64,000 bases of DNA, from assembly GCA_026874595.1 (NCBI GenBank), contig JAPPUL010000095.1:1240001-1304000 (forward strand). Direction: 5' to 3'. The notes beneath the pieces are model-generated. The model was not told the DNA's origin and made no database searches. It saw only the letters and a list, made by a program, of their open reading frames with translations. This DNA is from Sipunculus nudus (lineage: Eukaryota; Annelida; Sipuncula; Golfingiida; Sipunculidae). Shown in pieces: positions 1 through 9,043 of the stretch. Position 1 is the stretch's first letter. The number at the start of each line of letters is the position of its first letter. A program made the position numbers and the translations under genes.

Positions 1-528
1 CTAGTTTCATTTGGTAAAAAGTTTTTAGGCAAAGCTTATCGCACTTTCAAGCATAAAAACAGGAGCTATAAAGGAGATTGTTCGGGGTTTGTTACTTTTC
101 TTTATGCTACTCAAGGCAAAAATATTATAAATTATAATCTTAAAACCAAAAAGCAACATAGCCTTGCTCATAGACTTTTTATATCATTAAAGCAAAATAA
201 AAAAGCTCATTTCCACAAGAAAAAAAAACCTAAGCTCGGCGATATCATATTCTTTCACAACACTTATGACCAAAATAATAATGGTAAAGTAGATGATTAT
301 AATACCCATGTTGGAATTGTAACTCGCGTTATGGACGATGGCACTATCTATTTTATCCATTCCCTAAATACTAAAGTAGGCGTTAGGATAGATAAGCTTA
401 ATCTTACAAAACCTAACTCCATTAAGCTAAATAGCTTTATCCGCAACAGAAGACGTTATCCACACCCCAAAAAACATTATCTTACGGCTCAGTTATTTGC
501 ATATTTTGCTACTATAATACTAAAGTAG
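1..528 (+). CDS. NlpC/P60-like cell-wall hydrolase, 3' part
   Basis: The gene enters from the left edge, so the start and any signal peptide are missing; 175 codons remain before the TAG at 526-528. The fragment contains GDCSGFV, the catalytic-Cys motif of NlpC/P60 peptidases, and about 75 residues later THVGIV, the catalytic-His motif, following a GDIIFF segment. This order is typical of the family, whose members cut peptidoglycan stem peptides in the envelope. A 149-bp tandem duplication begins inside the 3' end, and the present stop lies in the second copy. The last residues (ATIILK) therefore differ from those the unduplicated gene would have had (VTIL). The catalytic core is untouched, so the gene is probably functional. 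Confidence 0.75.
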   Translation, partial: LVSFGKKFLGKAYRTFKHKNRSYKGDCSGFVTFLYATQGKNIINYNLKTKKQHSLAHRLFISLKQNKKAHFHKKKKPKLGDIIFFHNTYDQNNNGKVDDYNTHVGIVTRVMDDGTIYFIHSLNTKVGVRIDKLNLTKPNSIKLNSFIRNRRRYPHPKKHYLTAQLFAYFATIILK

Positions 529-664
529 GCGTTAGGATAGATAAGCTTAATCTTACAAAACCTAACTCCATTAAGCTAAATAGCTTTATCCGCAACAGAA
601 GACGTTATCCACACCCCAAAAAACATTATCTTACGGCTCAGTTATTTGCATATTTTGTTACTAT
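367..664. repeat. 149-bp direct tandem duplication at a gene end
   Basis: Positions 367-515 and 516-664 are the same sequence apart from one base (C at 509, T at 658). The first copy is the 3' end of the NlpC/P60-like gene. The second is non-coding debris carrying the former stop codon. Near identity suggests a recent event. Confidence 0.95.
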
Positions 665-719
665 TTTGTAAGGCATTTAAAAGTGGTTGGTGTTTAAGCT
701 CTTTTAAAAGCTCTTATAC

Positions 720-2567
720 TTATCTTATATGGACCATTAGTATCGATATGTCGCTTGGATTAACGCCTTCAAGACGCATCGCTTGGCCTATTGATATAGG
801 TCGTACTTTTTCAAGCTTTTCGCGTGCCTCGTTTAGTAGTCCTTTTATGTCTTTATAATTAATATCTTTTGGTATCTTTTTATTCTCAAGACGTTTGAAC
901 TTTGCAATCTGGTCATTTTGTTTTTTTATGTAGCCTTCATACTTAATTTGAGTTTCTATTTGTTTAAGCTCATCGGCTTTTAGAGTACTAAATTCAGCAT
1001 GTAAATCCTTTATATCTTCGATAGATATGTCGCTTCGTTTGAGTACTGAGTCAAGCTTTGTCCCTTTTCGTATGTTATTTTCCGCGTAAAACGGTGTTTT
1101 AATAATTTCCTTTTCACCGATGATTTTTTGTTTGATGAACAAAATACCTTTAGAAATTCTCTTAGATTTGGCAAGAAAATTGTCATAAAGTTCATCATCA
1201 ATCAAAGAAAATTTATGGCCATAATGCATAAGTCTTTCGTCTGCGTTGTCATAACGAAGGTTCAGTCTGTACTCAGCACGTGATGTGAATAAGCGATAAG
1301 GCTCTAAAACCCCCTTAGTGATTAAATCATCAATTAAAACAGCAATGTAACTCTCCGTTCTATCCATGACAAAGGGAGCAAGCCCTTTAATCTTAAGACC
1401 TGCATTAATCCCCGCAAAAAGCCCTTGAGCCGCTGCCTCCTCATAACCACTTGTTCCATTTATCTGTCCCGCAAAATAAAGATTCTTAACACGTTTTGAT
1501 TCCAAAGTATTAAAAAGCTGCATAGGATTTGAAAAGTCATATTCAACAGCATACCCAAATCGTATAATAGAAGCGTTCTCAAGTCCTTTAATCGAATGAA
1601 TAAAGTTCTCTTGAACATCCTTAGGGAGTGAGGATGAGAGTCCGTTAATATATACTTCATCGGTATTTAAACCCTCAGGCTCCAAAAATATCTGATGTTT
1701 ATCTTTGTGGCTAAATCGAACAACTTTATCCTCGATTGAAGGACAATATCGAGGACCTATGCCTTTAATTTTGCCTTGAAAGAGGGGTGAGCGATTAATA
1801 TTGTCGGAGATTATTTTATGAGTGGTTTTGTTTGTATATGTAAGGTAGCAGTCAATAATGGTTTCAGGGGGTTTTTGGGTTGAATATGAAAACGAAAAGG
1901 GCATATCTTCAAGCTGTTGAACATCGACTTTGGAATAGTCAATAGAGTCCTTATGAATTCTTGCGGGGGTACCAGTTTTAAGTCTCCCGAGCTTAAAGCC
2001 GGCATTGATTAAGGAACTTGATAAATGCTCAGCAGAGTGCTCTCCCATACGCCCTGATTTTTTGGAGTAATCGCCGATATGAATAAGACCCTTAAGGAAT
2101 GTTCCAGTGGTTAGGATAACAGCTTTAGTATAGTATTCAATTTGTTTTTCTGTTATGATGCCTTTAATGGTATTATTCTGAATGATTAAAGAAGCGACAA
2201 TATCTTCGGTGATAGTGATATTGGAGGTATTTAGAATAAAGTTTCTAACAAAGTCCTGATAAGCTTGTTTATCGGCTTGAGCGCGTGGAGCCCAAACTGC
2301 AGGTCCTTTAGATAAGTTAAGCATTCTAAAATGAATACCCGTGTTATCGATAGCCCGAGCCATAATCCCGCCCAAAGCGTCTATTTCGCGAACTAAATGT
2401 CCCTTAGCAATGCCCCCAATGGAAGGGTTACACGACATTTTGGCTATATTAGGTATAGACATAGTAACAAGCAATACAGAAAGATTTAGTTTGGCTAAAG
2501 CAAAAGCAGCCTCAACGCCACTATGCCCGCCGCCAACTATAATAGTATCAAAATAGTTTTTTCTCAT
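720..2567 (-). CDS. mnmG: tRNA uridine-5-carboxymethylaminomethyl modification enzyme MnmG
   Basis: MnmG (GidA) is the FAD protein that works with MnmE to install the cmnm5 group on wobble U34 of several tRNAs. At 615 residues it is full length for the family. The N-terminus has the dinucleotide-binding motif VGGGHSGVEAA (about residues 11-21). The conserved CNPSIGGIAKGHLVREIDAL block follows near residue 46, then GRMGEHSAEHL and LKTGTPARI. The helical C-terminal domain that contacts MnmE and tRNA contains YEGYIKKQ and a final AMRLEGVNPSDIS. The ATG at 2567 precedes a standard family N-terminus. It is divergent from the HU-like gene and has no partner mnmE in the window. Confidence 0.97.
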   Translation of the reverse strand: MRKNYFDTIIVGGGHSGVEAAFALAKLNLSVLLVTMSIPNIAKMSCNPSIGGIAKGHLVREIDALGGIMARAIDNTGIHFRMLNLSKGPAVWAPRAQADKQAYQDFVRNFILNTSNITITEDIVASLIIQNNTIKGIITEKQIEYYTKAVILTTGTFLKGLIHIGDYSKKSGRMGEHSAEHLSSSLINAGFKLGRLKTGTPARIHKDSIDYSKVDVQQLEDMPFSFSYSTQKPPETIIDCYLTYTNKTTHKIISDNINRSPLFQGKIKGIGPRYCPSIEDKVVRFSHKDKHQIFLEPEGLNTDEVYINGLSSSLPKDVQENFIHSIKGLENASIIRFGYAVEYDFSNPMQLFNTLESKRVKNLYFAGQINGTSGYEEAAAQGLFAGINAGLKIKGLAPFVMDRTESYIAVLIDDLITKGVLEPYRLFTSRAEYRLNLRYDNADERLMHYGHKFSLIDDELYDNFLAKSKRISKGILFIKQKIIGEKEIIKTPFYAENNIRKGTKLDSVLKRSDISIEDIKDLHAEFSTLKADELKQIETQIKYEGYIKKQNDQIAKFKRLENKKIPKDINYKDIKGLLNEAREKLEKVRPISIGQAMRLEGVNPSDISILMVHIR

Positions 2568-2806
2568 AAAAAGACTCCAAAATAGTAGTGCTTTAAACGC
2601 ATAATAAATATAAAAAAAATAAATAATATAAAGGCAAGAAGCTTAATGACTTAGCGTTCTAACAACAAAATATCATTTAAAAAAGTTTGATTTTAAAACA
2701 AAATAAAAATATATTTGCAAAATAAGTAGCGATAATTTTATAGAATAACTAAAAAGAAATAAGAAATCAAAAAATATTCTAGTAAAGAGAAGGATGGAAT
2801 AAGTTC

Positions 2807-3142
2807 GTGACACGATTAGATATAATAAGAAAAGTGAGCGAGGGGACTTCAATAACTCAAAAACAAGTAGACAAAGTAATATGTGCGTTGTGTGAAAGCA
2901 TATCAAATCATATGGTATTGCATGAGAAGGTATATTTTCGTGGTTTTGGGACATTTGGAACGAAAGTAAGACGAGCCCGAACAGCGCGTAATTTAAATAC
3001 GAATGAGAAACTGCATGTACCAGAACATAGCGTACCCTATTTTCAGATGGGAAAAAGCCTTAAAAAGATTAAGAATAACACTAAAGCAGAGTATTATAGT
3101 GTAAAAAAAGGCGCAGCCAAGATAGAAAATAAAAAAGTCTAG
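2807..3142 (+). CDS. HU/IHF-family DNA-binding protein
   Basis: A small basic nucleoid protein of 111 residues. The start is GTG, about 12 bases after an AGAGAAGGA ribosome site. The family core is clear: an N-terminal helical dimerisation part, then GFGTF near residue 46, the beta-arm with ARTARNLNTNEKL, and PYFQMGKSLKK at the end of the fold. Members bind and bend double-stranded DNA as dimers. The arm lacks the usual NPxT proline spacing (RNLNTNE). The protein carries about 25 extra lysine-rich residues at the C-terminus compared with the roughly 90-residue canonical HU. It cannot be assigned to HU or IHF specifically. Confidence 0.88.
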   Translation: MTRLDIIRKVSEGTSITQKQVDKVICALCESISNHMVLHEKVYFRGFGTFGTKVRRARTARNLNTNEKLHVPEHSVPYFQMGKSLKKIKNNTKAEYYSVKKGAAKIENKKV

Positions 3143-3259
3143 TTAGCGCAGTTAGAGTATTATGAGTTATAGTAGATTTACTATAAAAAATATATTAAAT
3201 AAAAGGGGAAGTAAAAAGCTAATATAGTCAAAAAGGAGCAATAAGGCTATATTTGTACT

Positions 3260-4024
3260 ATGATAGAGCTTGAGGAGTTATTAAACTATACAAACAACTA
3301 TCTTAGAGTGAATGAGTATAAAGACTACTGTCCAAATGGCTTACAAGTTAGGGGGCGAAGGGAGATAGAACATATAATAAGCGGAGTAAGTGGGTCTTTG
3401 GAGTTATTTGAGAAGGCCTATGAATTGGGAGGAGATGTAATACTAGTGCATCATGGTATAATATGGGGAGGAGGGCTTTTAGCAATCGATGGACATATAA
3501 AGAAGCGATTAAAGAGCCTGCTTAAAAATGATATAAGTTTAATAGCATATCATCTGCCTTTGGACGGACATGAGGAAGTAGGTAATAGCATAATGCTATG
3601 TAAAGCGCTTGGAGCAGTAGGAGGGTTCAAGAGATTTGGGGAATATAAGGGTAAAGAGATAGGCTACCTAGGCGAGCTTTATGAGGGTATAAGTTTTTCT
3701 GAGTTTTTAGAAGCTGGACAAAAGGTGTTGGGGGTTAGCGAGGCTGTGTGTTATAGATATGGGGAGTCTAAGATAAAACGCGTAGGAGTGGTAACAGGGG
3801 GAGGGCAGGGAAAGCTACTTGAAGCCCATAAAGCGGGAGCGGATGTATTTGTAACTGGCGAAGCAAGTGAACCTACAATGCACATGGCAAAAGAAGAGGG
3901 AATAAACTTCGTATCGTTTGGGCACTACGCAACGGAGAGGTTAGGAGTACAAGAGCTTGGTAAACATTTAAAAGAGCACTTTGGCTTAAAACACACATAT
4001 ATAGACATACCGAACAAAGTATAA
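3260..4024 (+). CDS. Nif3-like dinuclear metal centre protein
   Basis: 254 residues, the usual length of the short YbgI/Nif3 family, a ring-shaped protein with two metal ions per subunit whose cellular reaction is unsettled (often annotated as GTP cyclohydrolase I type 2). Expected metal-ligand motifs are present: LVHHGIIWGG near residue 60, AYHLPLDGHEEVGN near 95, VFVTGEASEPTMHMAKE near 200 and FGHYATERLG near 220. The best ribosome site (AAAGGAG, 3232-3238) lies 22 bases from the ATG, which is long; an ATT codon at 3251 in the same frame would fit better. It sits between the HU-like gene and psd on the same strand. Confidence 0.92.
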   Translation: MIELEELLNYTNNYLRVNEYKDYCPNGLQVRGRREIEHIISGVSGSLELFEKAYELGGDVILVHHGIIWGGGLLAIDGHIKKRLKSLLKNDISLIAYHLPLDGHEEVGNSIMLCKALGAVGGFKRFGEYKGKEIGYLGELYEGISFSEFLEAGQKVLGVSEAVCYRYGESKIKRVGVVTGGGQGKLLEAHKAGADVFVTGEASEPTMHMAKEEGINFVSFGHYATERLGVQELGKHLKEHFGLKHTYIDIPNKV

Positions 4025-4026
4025 AC

Positions 4027-4080
4027 AAACTTCAAAAAAAGAATAAACTTCAAAAAAAGAATAAACTTCAAAAAAAGAGT
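4027..4080. repeat. 18-bp tandem repeat, three copies
   Basis: The unit AAACTTCAAAAAAAGAAT occurs three times, the last slightly diverged, just after the Nif3-like gene. It has no coding capacity and no hairpin, so it is unlikely to be a terminator. Confidence 0.9.
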
Positions 4081-4185
4081 AAACTATATATACTAAGCTG
4101 TAAAAGCTAAGGTATAAAAAAATAGTATAATGCATCTTTAAGAGTATCTATACTATAAGCATAAGAAAATATAAGGGATAAAATA

Positions 4186-5028
4186 TTGAACAAACAAGTA
4201 GTTATAAAATTCTTACCGAAGAGGTTATTAAGTAAGGCGGCAGGGTTTTTGGGAAATTTGCGCTTACCAAAGGGTGTCTTGAAAGTGCTATTGAAGTTAT
4301 ACATAAGAAAATACGGAGTAAATATGAGGGAGGTTTTATATGGGCTTGAGAGATACGAGACATTAAATGATTTTTTCACACGGAAGCTTAAGGTAGGAGC
4401 AAGAGAAATAGAAGGAGGTGCGGGAGTAATAGTATCGCCGGTGGATGGGGAAGTGGTTGAATTTGGGAGGGTATATGCAGGAGAGTTTTTACAAGTAAAG
4501 GGTATAAAGCTGTTGTTGAAAGAGCTAATAAAGACCAAGGCACACAAAGAGTTTATAGAAGGAGAGTATATAACAATATATTTAAGTCCAAGAGATTACC
4601 ACAGGATACACATACCCTACGACGGGCGGGCAAAATATCAAGAACATATAAGGGGGAAGTTGAATCCTGTAAACGAGATAGGGCTTGGGATAAAGCGGTT
4701 GTTTGTAGAAAATGAGAGAAACACAACAATCTTTGATAGTGAGGAGCTAGGAAAATACGGATTAGTTTTAGTTGGAGCGTTAAATGTAGGTAGTATCAAG
4801 ACGTTTTGCGGTATAGGGTTTAAGAGAGATGATTTTAGTGGGGGGTATGCTTTTAGAGATTTAGACGGACGATATTTTAAAAAAGGAGCAGAGTATGGAT
4901 TCTTTGAGCTTGGGGGTTCGACAGTGATTCTTTTTTTTGGTAAGGATAAGCTAAGGTTTAGAGGCGGGATAAAAAGGGGCAAGAGACTAAAGATGGGAGA
5001 GGGGATAGGAGATGTATTAAAAAGCTAA
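4186..5028 (+). CDS. psd: phosphatidylserine decarboxylase proenzyme
   Basis: Converts phosphatidylserine to phosphatidylethanolamine at the membrane. It is made as a proenzyme that cleaves itself to create a pyruvoyl group. 280 residues. Visible motifs are LNDFFTRKLK (about 62), VSPVDGEV with the triad Asp (about 85), SPRDYHRIHIPYDG with the triad His (about 130) and ELGGSTVILFF, whose GGST at about 243-246 is the self-cleavage site, leaving an alpha chain of about 36 residues. The start is TTG at 4186, eight bases after ATAAGGGA. It implies a PE-containing membrane. Its 3' end overlaps the convergent cobA-hemD gene by four bases. Confidence 0.96.
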   Translation: MNKQVVIKFLPKRLLSKAAGFLGNLRLPKGVLKVLLKLYIRKYGVNMREVLYGLERYETLNDFFTRKLKVGAREIEGGAGVIVSPVDGEVVEFGRVYAGEFLQVKGIKLLLKELIKTKAHKEFIEGEYITIYLSPRDYHRIHIPYDGRAKYQEHIRGKLNPVNEIGLGIKRLFVENERNTTIFDSEELGKYGLVLVGALNVGSIKTFCGIGFKRDDFSGGYAFRDLDGRYFKKGAEYGFFELGGSTVILFFGKDKLRFRGGIKRGKRLKMGEGIGDVLKS

Positions 5029-6869
5029 TTCTTATTTAGTCTAACATGATTAAGGATAGCGTCTTTAATGCTTTCGATGGTGAAGGAAGAGGGGATTAAG
5101 ATTTTGCTTGGGTTAAATATCTTTTTTAAAGAGGCAGTGGTTTTATCACCCATGGATACGGGTATAAAGTTGTAGTTTGTATTTAACTTTTCATAAAAGA
5201 TGTTGACACTAGAAGAAGATGTAAATATGAGGTAATGAGGTTTAAAGAGAGGAATACAGTTAATCTCGTTGTCTTGCAAAGAGATACTCTTATTATGATA
5301 AAGAATAAACTCATCAATAAAAGCATTTTGTGATTTAATAAACTTAGCAATAGAGCCATCAGAAAGACTACTTTTAGGGAATAAGAACTTCTTATTTTTG
5401 ATATCAATGTTTTTAAGCGCCTCAATAATGCCTTTAGAGGAGAAGTTTTTCGGGATAATATCGGGTATTAAGCCAATTTGTTTAAAATGCGAAGCAGTTT
5501 TGTGGCCAGAAACGATTATTTTGGGCAAAGCTCTAAGATCGATATTAAGTTCTTTCAAAGCGTCTATAAGGAAGTAAAAAGCATTTGTGCTTGTTATGAA
5601 GATGTAATCATAAAGCTTTAAGTTGGCAAGATATTGTTTTGTGATACTGTGTTTTTGCGGGAGAAGGGAATAAAGGCTTAAACATTTAATAGAAGCGCCA
5701 AGTGGAGCAAAGGCGTCATAGACCTCGGGAGCGAGTTTTTGAGATGCGAAAGCGATTATGCGGATATTGAAAAGCGGTAATTTATCAAACCAATGTAACT
5801 TATGGTGAATAGATGTGTTATTGCCTATGGCGATTAAGGTAGGAGATTTAAGCTTATGTTGTTCTATAAGGAGATGAGCATTTTTGACATTAGAAATAAA
5901 AGTTTGCTGCTGAGGGTAAGCGCCGGACTCTATAAGAGCGAGAGGAGTATTTTGTAAAGCTATAAGGTCTTTAAAGTTCATCCAATTATTTAAAGACATA
6001 AATAAAACGACCATTAAGTTATTTTCGAGGGCAAAATTTATTTTGTTGGCAATATCCTGATTACACTGTTCAAAACTTTTAGGAGAAGAACATTGCTTGT
6101 TGTAACCAGTAATAGCAATAAAGCCGTCATTATAGTCTCTGTGAGTAAGAGGGATGCCGCTATAACAAAGAGCACTGATTATAGAAGAGATACCGGGTAT
6201 AACCTCAAACTTTATATTGAAAGGCAAAATGTATTCACACTCCTCTCCACCGCGGCCAAAAATAAAAGAGTCGCCACCTTTTAGTCTAACAACATGCTTA
6301 AAGAGAAGAGCATAACGTAAGATGGCCTCATTAATTTGGCTTTGCGACACGAGATTTTTCTTGGTGCGGCTACCATACTTGGTAAGAGGGATTCGTAATG
6401 CATCTTGTTTTGTATATGAAGTAATTATATTGGGATCTAAGAGCTTATCATATATAACAACATCAGCAAGCTTAAGAGTACGCATCCCTTTAACAGAAAT
6501 AAGTTCTTTGTGCCCAGCGCCGGCGCCTATGAAGTCAACCTTGCCAAAATACTTGCAAAAAGAGTTAATGATGTCAGTTCTTTGTCGTTTAAAAGTGAAT
6601 ACGAAGCCATCAAGCCCGAGTTTTAAATTAATGGAGCTATCGATATGGATATTGGGAAAAGAGGTAGAGAGAGAAAGTTTTTTTTCAAGAGGGGTCTCAA
6701 TAACGTCGTTGTAGTTTTGAATAATGAAGTCGGCGTCCTTAGCTTTTTTGTTATCAGTTATAATGTTCCATTTAAAATGGTTCAGATAGAGCTTTAGGAA
6801 AGAGTGTAATTCTTTTCTAAAGTTGGGTGTAACTTTATGCTGATTAAAATAGATATTGAAAGTAATCAT
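5025..6869 (-). CDS. cobA-hemD: uroporphyrinogen-III C-methyltransferase / uroporphyrinogen-III synthase fusion
   Basis: A fusion of two enzymes at the branch point of tetrapyrrole synthesis. Residues about 112-350 are the SAM-dependent methyltransferase (precorrin-2 formation): FIGAGAGHKELISVKGMRTL, ADVVIYDKLL, VVRLKGGDSFIFGRGGEE, VIPGISS and GIPLTHRDY. Residues about 365-614 have the two-lobed HemD fold, with ITSTNAFYFLIDALKEL and FTSSSSVNIF in the usual places. The first 110 residues match nothing I recognise, are not needed for either enzyme, and might be a decayed extra domain. The methyltransferase has AGAGH where the family usually has GAGPGD. It stands alone, with no hemA, hemB or hemC nearby. 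The start at 6869 has only a weak ribosome site. Confidence 0.93.
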   Translation of the reverse strand: MITFNIYFNQHKVTPNFRKELHSFLKLYLNHFKWNIITDNKKAKDADFIIQNYNDVIETPLEKKLSLSTSFPNIHIDSSINLKLGLDGFVFTFKRQRTDIINSFCKYFGKVDFIGAGAGHKELISVKGMRTLKLADVVIYDKLLDPNIITSYTKQDALRIPLTKYGSRTKKNLVSQSQINEAILRYALLFKHVVRLKGGDSFIFGRGGEECEYILPFNIKFEVIPGISSIISALCYSGIPLTHRDYNDGFIAITGYNKQCSSPKSFEQCNQDIANKINFALENNLMVVLFMSLNNWMNFKDLIALQNTPLALIESGAYPQQQTFISNVKNAHLLIEQHKLKSPTLIAIGNNTSIHHKLHWFDKLPLFNIRIIAFASQKLAPEVYDAFAPLGASIKCLSLYSLLPQKHSITKQYLANLKLYDYIFITSTNAFYFLIDALKELNIDLRALPKIIVSGHKTASHFKQIGLIPDIIPKNFSSKGIIEALKNIDIKNKKFLFPKSSLSDGSIAKFIKSQNAFIDEFILYHNKSISLQDNEINCIPLFKPHYLIFTSSSSVNIFYEKLNTNYNFIPVSMGDKTTASLKKIFNPSKILIPSSFTIESIKDAILNHVRLNKN

Positions 6870-7135
6870 AGTATAAGCCTATAAAAAAGATAAGTTACTA
6901 AATAAATAAAAATAAACCAAAACAAAGCCAGATATTAAAAGTAAAGGTATGGTAACGGGTAAAAAATGGGGGGAAAGCGAGGGAGAACAAATAAACTAGT
7001 TAATCTATAAGAATAACTAAGCTTGGTAAAAATAGTAAATTTAAAAGATAAAAGGTATAGTCAAAGTTGTTGATTTATTGCTATAAAGTACTAATATTAG
7101 TAAAGAGGAAGTAGTTTAAGAGCAAAGGAAGGGCA

Positions 7136-7252
7136 AAGGGGGGGAGTAAAGGGGGGGGAGTAAAGGGGGGGGAGTAAAGGGGGGAGTAAGATAAAAGATA
7201 AAAGATAAAAGATAAAAGATAAAAGATAAAAGATAAAAGATAAAAGATAAAA
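7136..7252. repeat. G-rich repeat followed by (GATAAAA)9 in a 409-base gap
   Basis: The gap 6870-7278 has no gene. Its first part (6870-7135) shows nothing distinct. From 7136 there are four rounds of a poly-G/AGTAAA unit. From 7190 there are nine exact copies of the 7-mer GATAAAA, ending 27 bases before the next gene's start. Repeat length could change the leader of that gene. Confidence 0.9.
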
Positions 7253-7278
7253 AGCTTAAAAAGCGGATGAGGTAATAA

Positions 7279-7953
7279 ATGTTATTGAAAAGGGAATTAA
7301 TAGTAAAGATATTAGATTATTATGAGTTTTTGTTAAGAGAAGATGAAAAACAGATGTTAAAACATACGGGCACACCATCGTTTCATTTGCTAATAAGGAA
7401 TAAGATGGACGGTAAAGGAGAGTATAAGCAGATACCGCATGGGAAGGGGGGCTGTATATTAACGCTTGGGCTAGAAGAGAAAGTATTTGAGTGTGATGAA
7501 TTATATACTTTACTAGTTCCGGTATTAGGGGATGATGAGATATTGCGACGTTTTGAGTTAAAGCAAAAAGCAGAAGAGGAGCTTTTAAAGAAGCGGGAAG
7601 AATATACTAAGAGTAAAGACATAATATTAATAGAGAGCATTCTGGAGGCAAGAGCAGAAGATTTAGTTAAGATATTGGAGGGTAGGGGGCTTAAAGGATA
7701 TATATCTAAAGTAAAAGAATATAGCGATCCTCTTAAGGAGGTAAGGGGGGAGGAGATAGGAGGGGATGGGTATATATATTTGCTACATGAGGGCCGAGCG
7801 GGTTCAAAGTTAACCTATATGGTGCTATTGAAGAAAGTGAAGGAGAAGGAGGATGTGCTTATAGATATATTTGATTATTATGCGTATCTAGACGGAATAA
7901 TAGGAGAAAACAAGCAAAAATATATGCGAGGAAAGGTAGAGGATGAATATTAG
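7279..7953 (+). CDS. hypothetical protein, 224 residues
   Basis: Not recognised. It is a soluble, charged protein without signal peptide or membrane segment. A central helical stretch rich in Glu/Lys (about residues 92-125, with EEELLKKREEY) could form a coiled coil between two more globular ends. The N-terminal part contains IPHGKGGCILTLGLEEKVFEC. Coding composition matches its neighbours and the frame is uninterrupted for 224 codons, so it looks real. It lies downstream of a long tandem-repeat tract and is followed, after a short gap, by msrA on the same strand. No function is proposed. Confidence 0.7.
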   Translation: MLLKRELIVKILDYYEFLLREDEKQMLKHTGTPSFHLLIRNKMDGKGEYKQIPHGKGGCILTLGLEEKVFECDELYTLLVPVLGDDEILRRFELKQKAEEELLKKREEYTKSKDIILIESILEARAEDLVKILEGRGLKGYISKVKEYSDPLKEVRGEEIGGDGYIYLLHEGRAGSKLTYMVLLKKVKEKEDVLIDIFDYYAYLDGIIGENKQKYMRGKVEDEY

Positions 7954-8077
7954 GCAAAAGCTTTAAATATTTAATATTTGGGGGTGGTAAGTTTAGATAT
8001 TTAAGTTAAAGAGGGAAAGGACGGGTTATAATATGAGGATTATAGAAGAGCTTATTATAACAAAGAGGAGAATGCAA

Positions 8078-8926
8078 ATGGGAAGAAAAGGCATTAAATT
8101 TAGAAAAATAATATATGGGATTTTATGGATAGTCAGTATATTTCTAATGCTATTACATCTAATGAATTGGGGTGATGGAGTTGGTTATGCAGCTGGTTAT
8201 GCAGCTGAGGAAGGTGATGTAAGAGGCAAGCTAAGAGGCAAAAGATATAAAGATAGAGTACTGGTAGCGAAAAGCGGAGTAAAAGCGGAAGGCAACAGGG
8301 AAGGCAACAGGGAAGGCAACAGGGAAGGAAAAAAAGACAGAGAAAATATAATGGAAGAACAAGCTATAAATGATAAATATGCAAGGGCATATTTTGGGAC
8401 AGGCTGTTTTTGGTGTACCGAAGCAATATACGAGAGGGTAGAGGGAGTTTTGGAGGTATCCTCAGGCTATGCGGGAGGGACAGTTGAATTTCCGACTTAT
8501 GAGATGGTAATACGCGGGGATGGAAATCATGCAGAGGTGGTGGAGGTATTGTATAATGAGGAGAAAGTGGGCTATGAGAAGTTGCTGGAGGTATTTTGGG
8601 AGACGCACGATCCAACGACATTAAACCGTCAAGGAAACGACGTAGGTCCGCAGTATCGGTCGATAATACTTTATAAGACGGAAAAAGAACAAGCTTTAGC
8701 AGAGCAGTCTCGTAATGCGGCACAAGAGGCGATATGGGGCGATAAGAAGATAGTAACACAGATAACAAAACTAAAGAAGTTCTATAAGGCAGAAGAGTAC
8801 CATCAAAATTATTATAGGGACAATGCAACAAGCAATCCCTATTGTTTTATAGTGATAGGCCCGAAGCTTCGGAAATTCAAGAAACGCTTTAAAGAGCTCT
8901 TGAAGAAAGAACATGAGATGCAGTAG
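8078..8926 (+). CDS. msrA: peptide-methionine (S)-S-oxide reductase, exported/anchored form
   Basis: MsrA reduces the S-epimer of methionine sulfoxide in damaged proteins. The catalytic motif GCFWCTEAIY is present, then SSGYAGG, GNHAEVVEV and the substrate-pocket block DPTTLNRQGNDVGPQYRS. A two-cysteine resolving tail is not evident. I chose the ATG at 8078 because GAGGAG lies seven bases upstream; the frame stays open to 8033. From that start the protein begins with a basic stretch and a hydrophobic segment (IIYGILWIVSIFLMLLHL), so it is probably exported or membrane-anchored. A linker of about 70 residues precedes the enzyme domain and includes three exact 12-bp repeats (8291-8326, residues GNRE). 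Confidence 0.94.
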   Translation: MGRKGIKFRKIIYGILWIVSIFLMLLHLMNWGDGVGYAAGYAAEEGDVRGKLRGKRYKDRVLVAKSGVKAEGNREGNREGNREGKKDRENIMEEQAINDKYARAYFGTGCFWCTEAIYERVEGVLEVSSGYAGGTVEFPTYEMVIRGDGNHAEVVEVLYNEEKVGYEKLLEVFWETHDPTTLNRQGNDVGPQYRSIILYKTEKEQALAEQSRNAAQEAIWGDKKIVTQITKLKKFYKAEEYHQNYYRDNATSNPYCFIVIGPKLRKFKKRFKELLKKEHEMQ

Positions 8927-8963
8927 GGGATGCAGGCTAGGGGATGCAGGCTAGGGGATGCAG
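8924..8963. repeat. 14-bp tandem repeat at the msrA stop
   Basis: The unit TAGGGGATGCAGGC occurs twice plus a 12-base partial copy. The first TAG is the msrA stop codon, so the repeat begins inside the gene. Confidence 0.88.
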
Positions 8964-9043
8964 AGAAAGGAAAGAAACATCTTGTAAAGAAGCCTTGCTA
9001 ATAAGCTAAGAAAAGAAAGAAGGAGAAGTAAGAAAGAGAAAGG

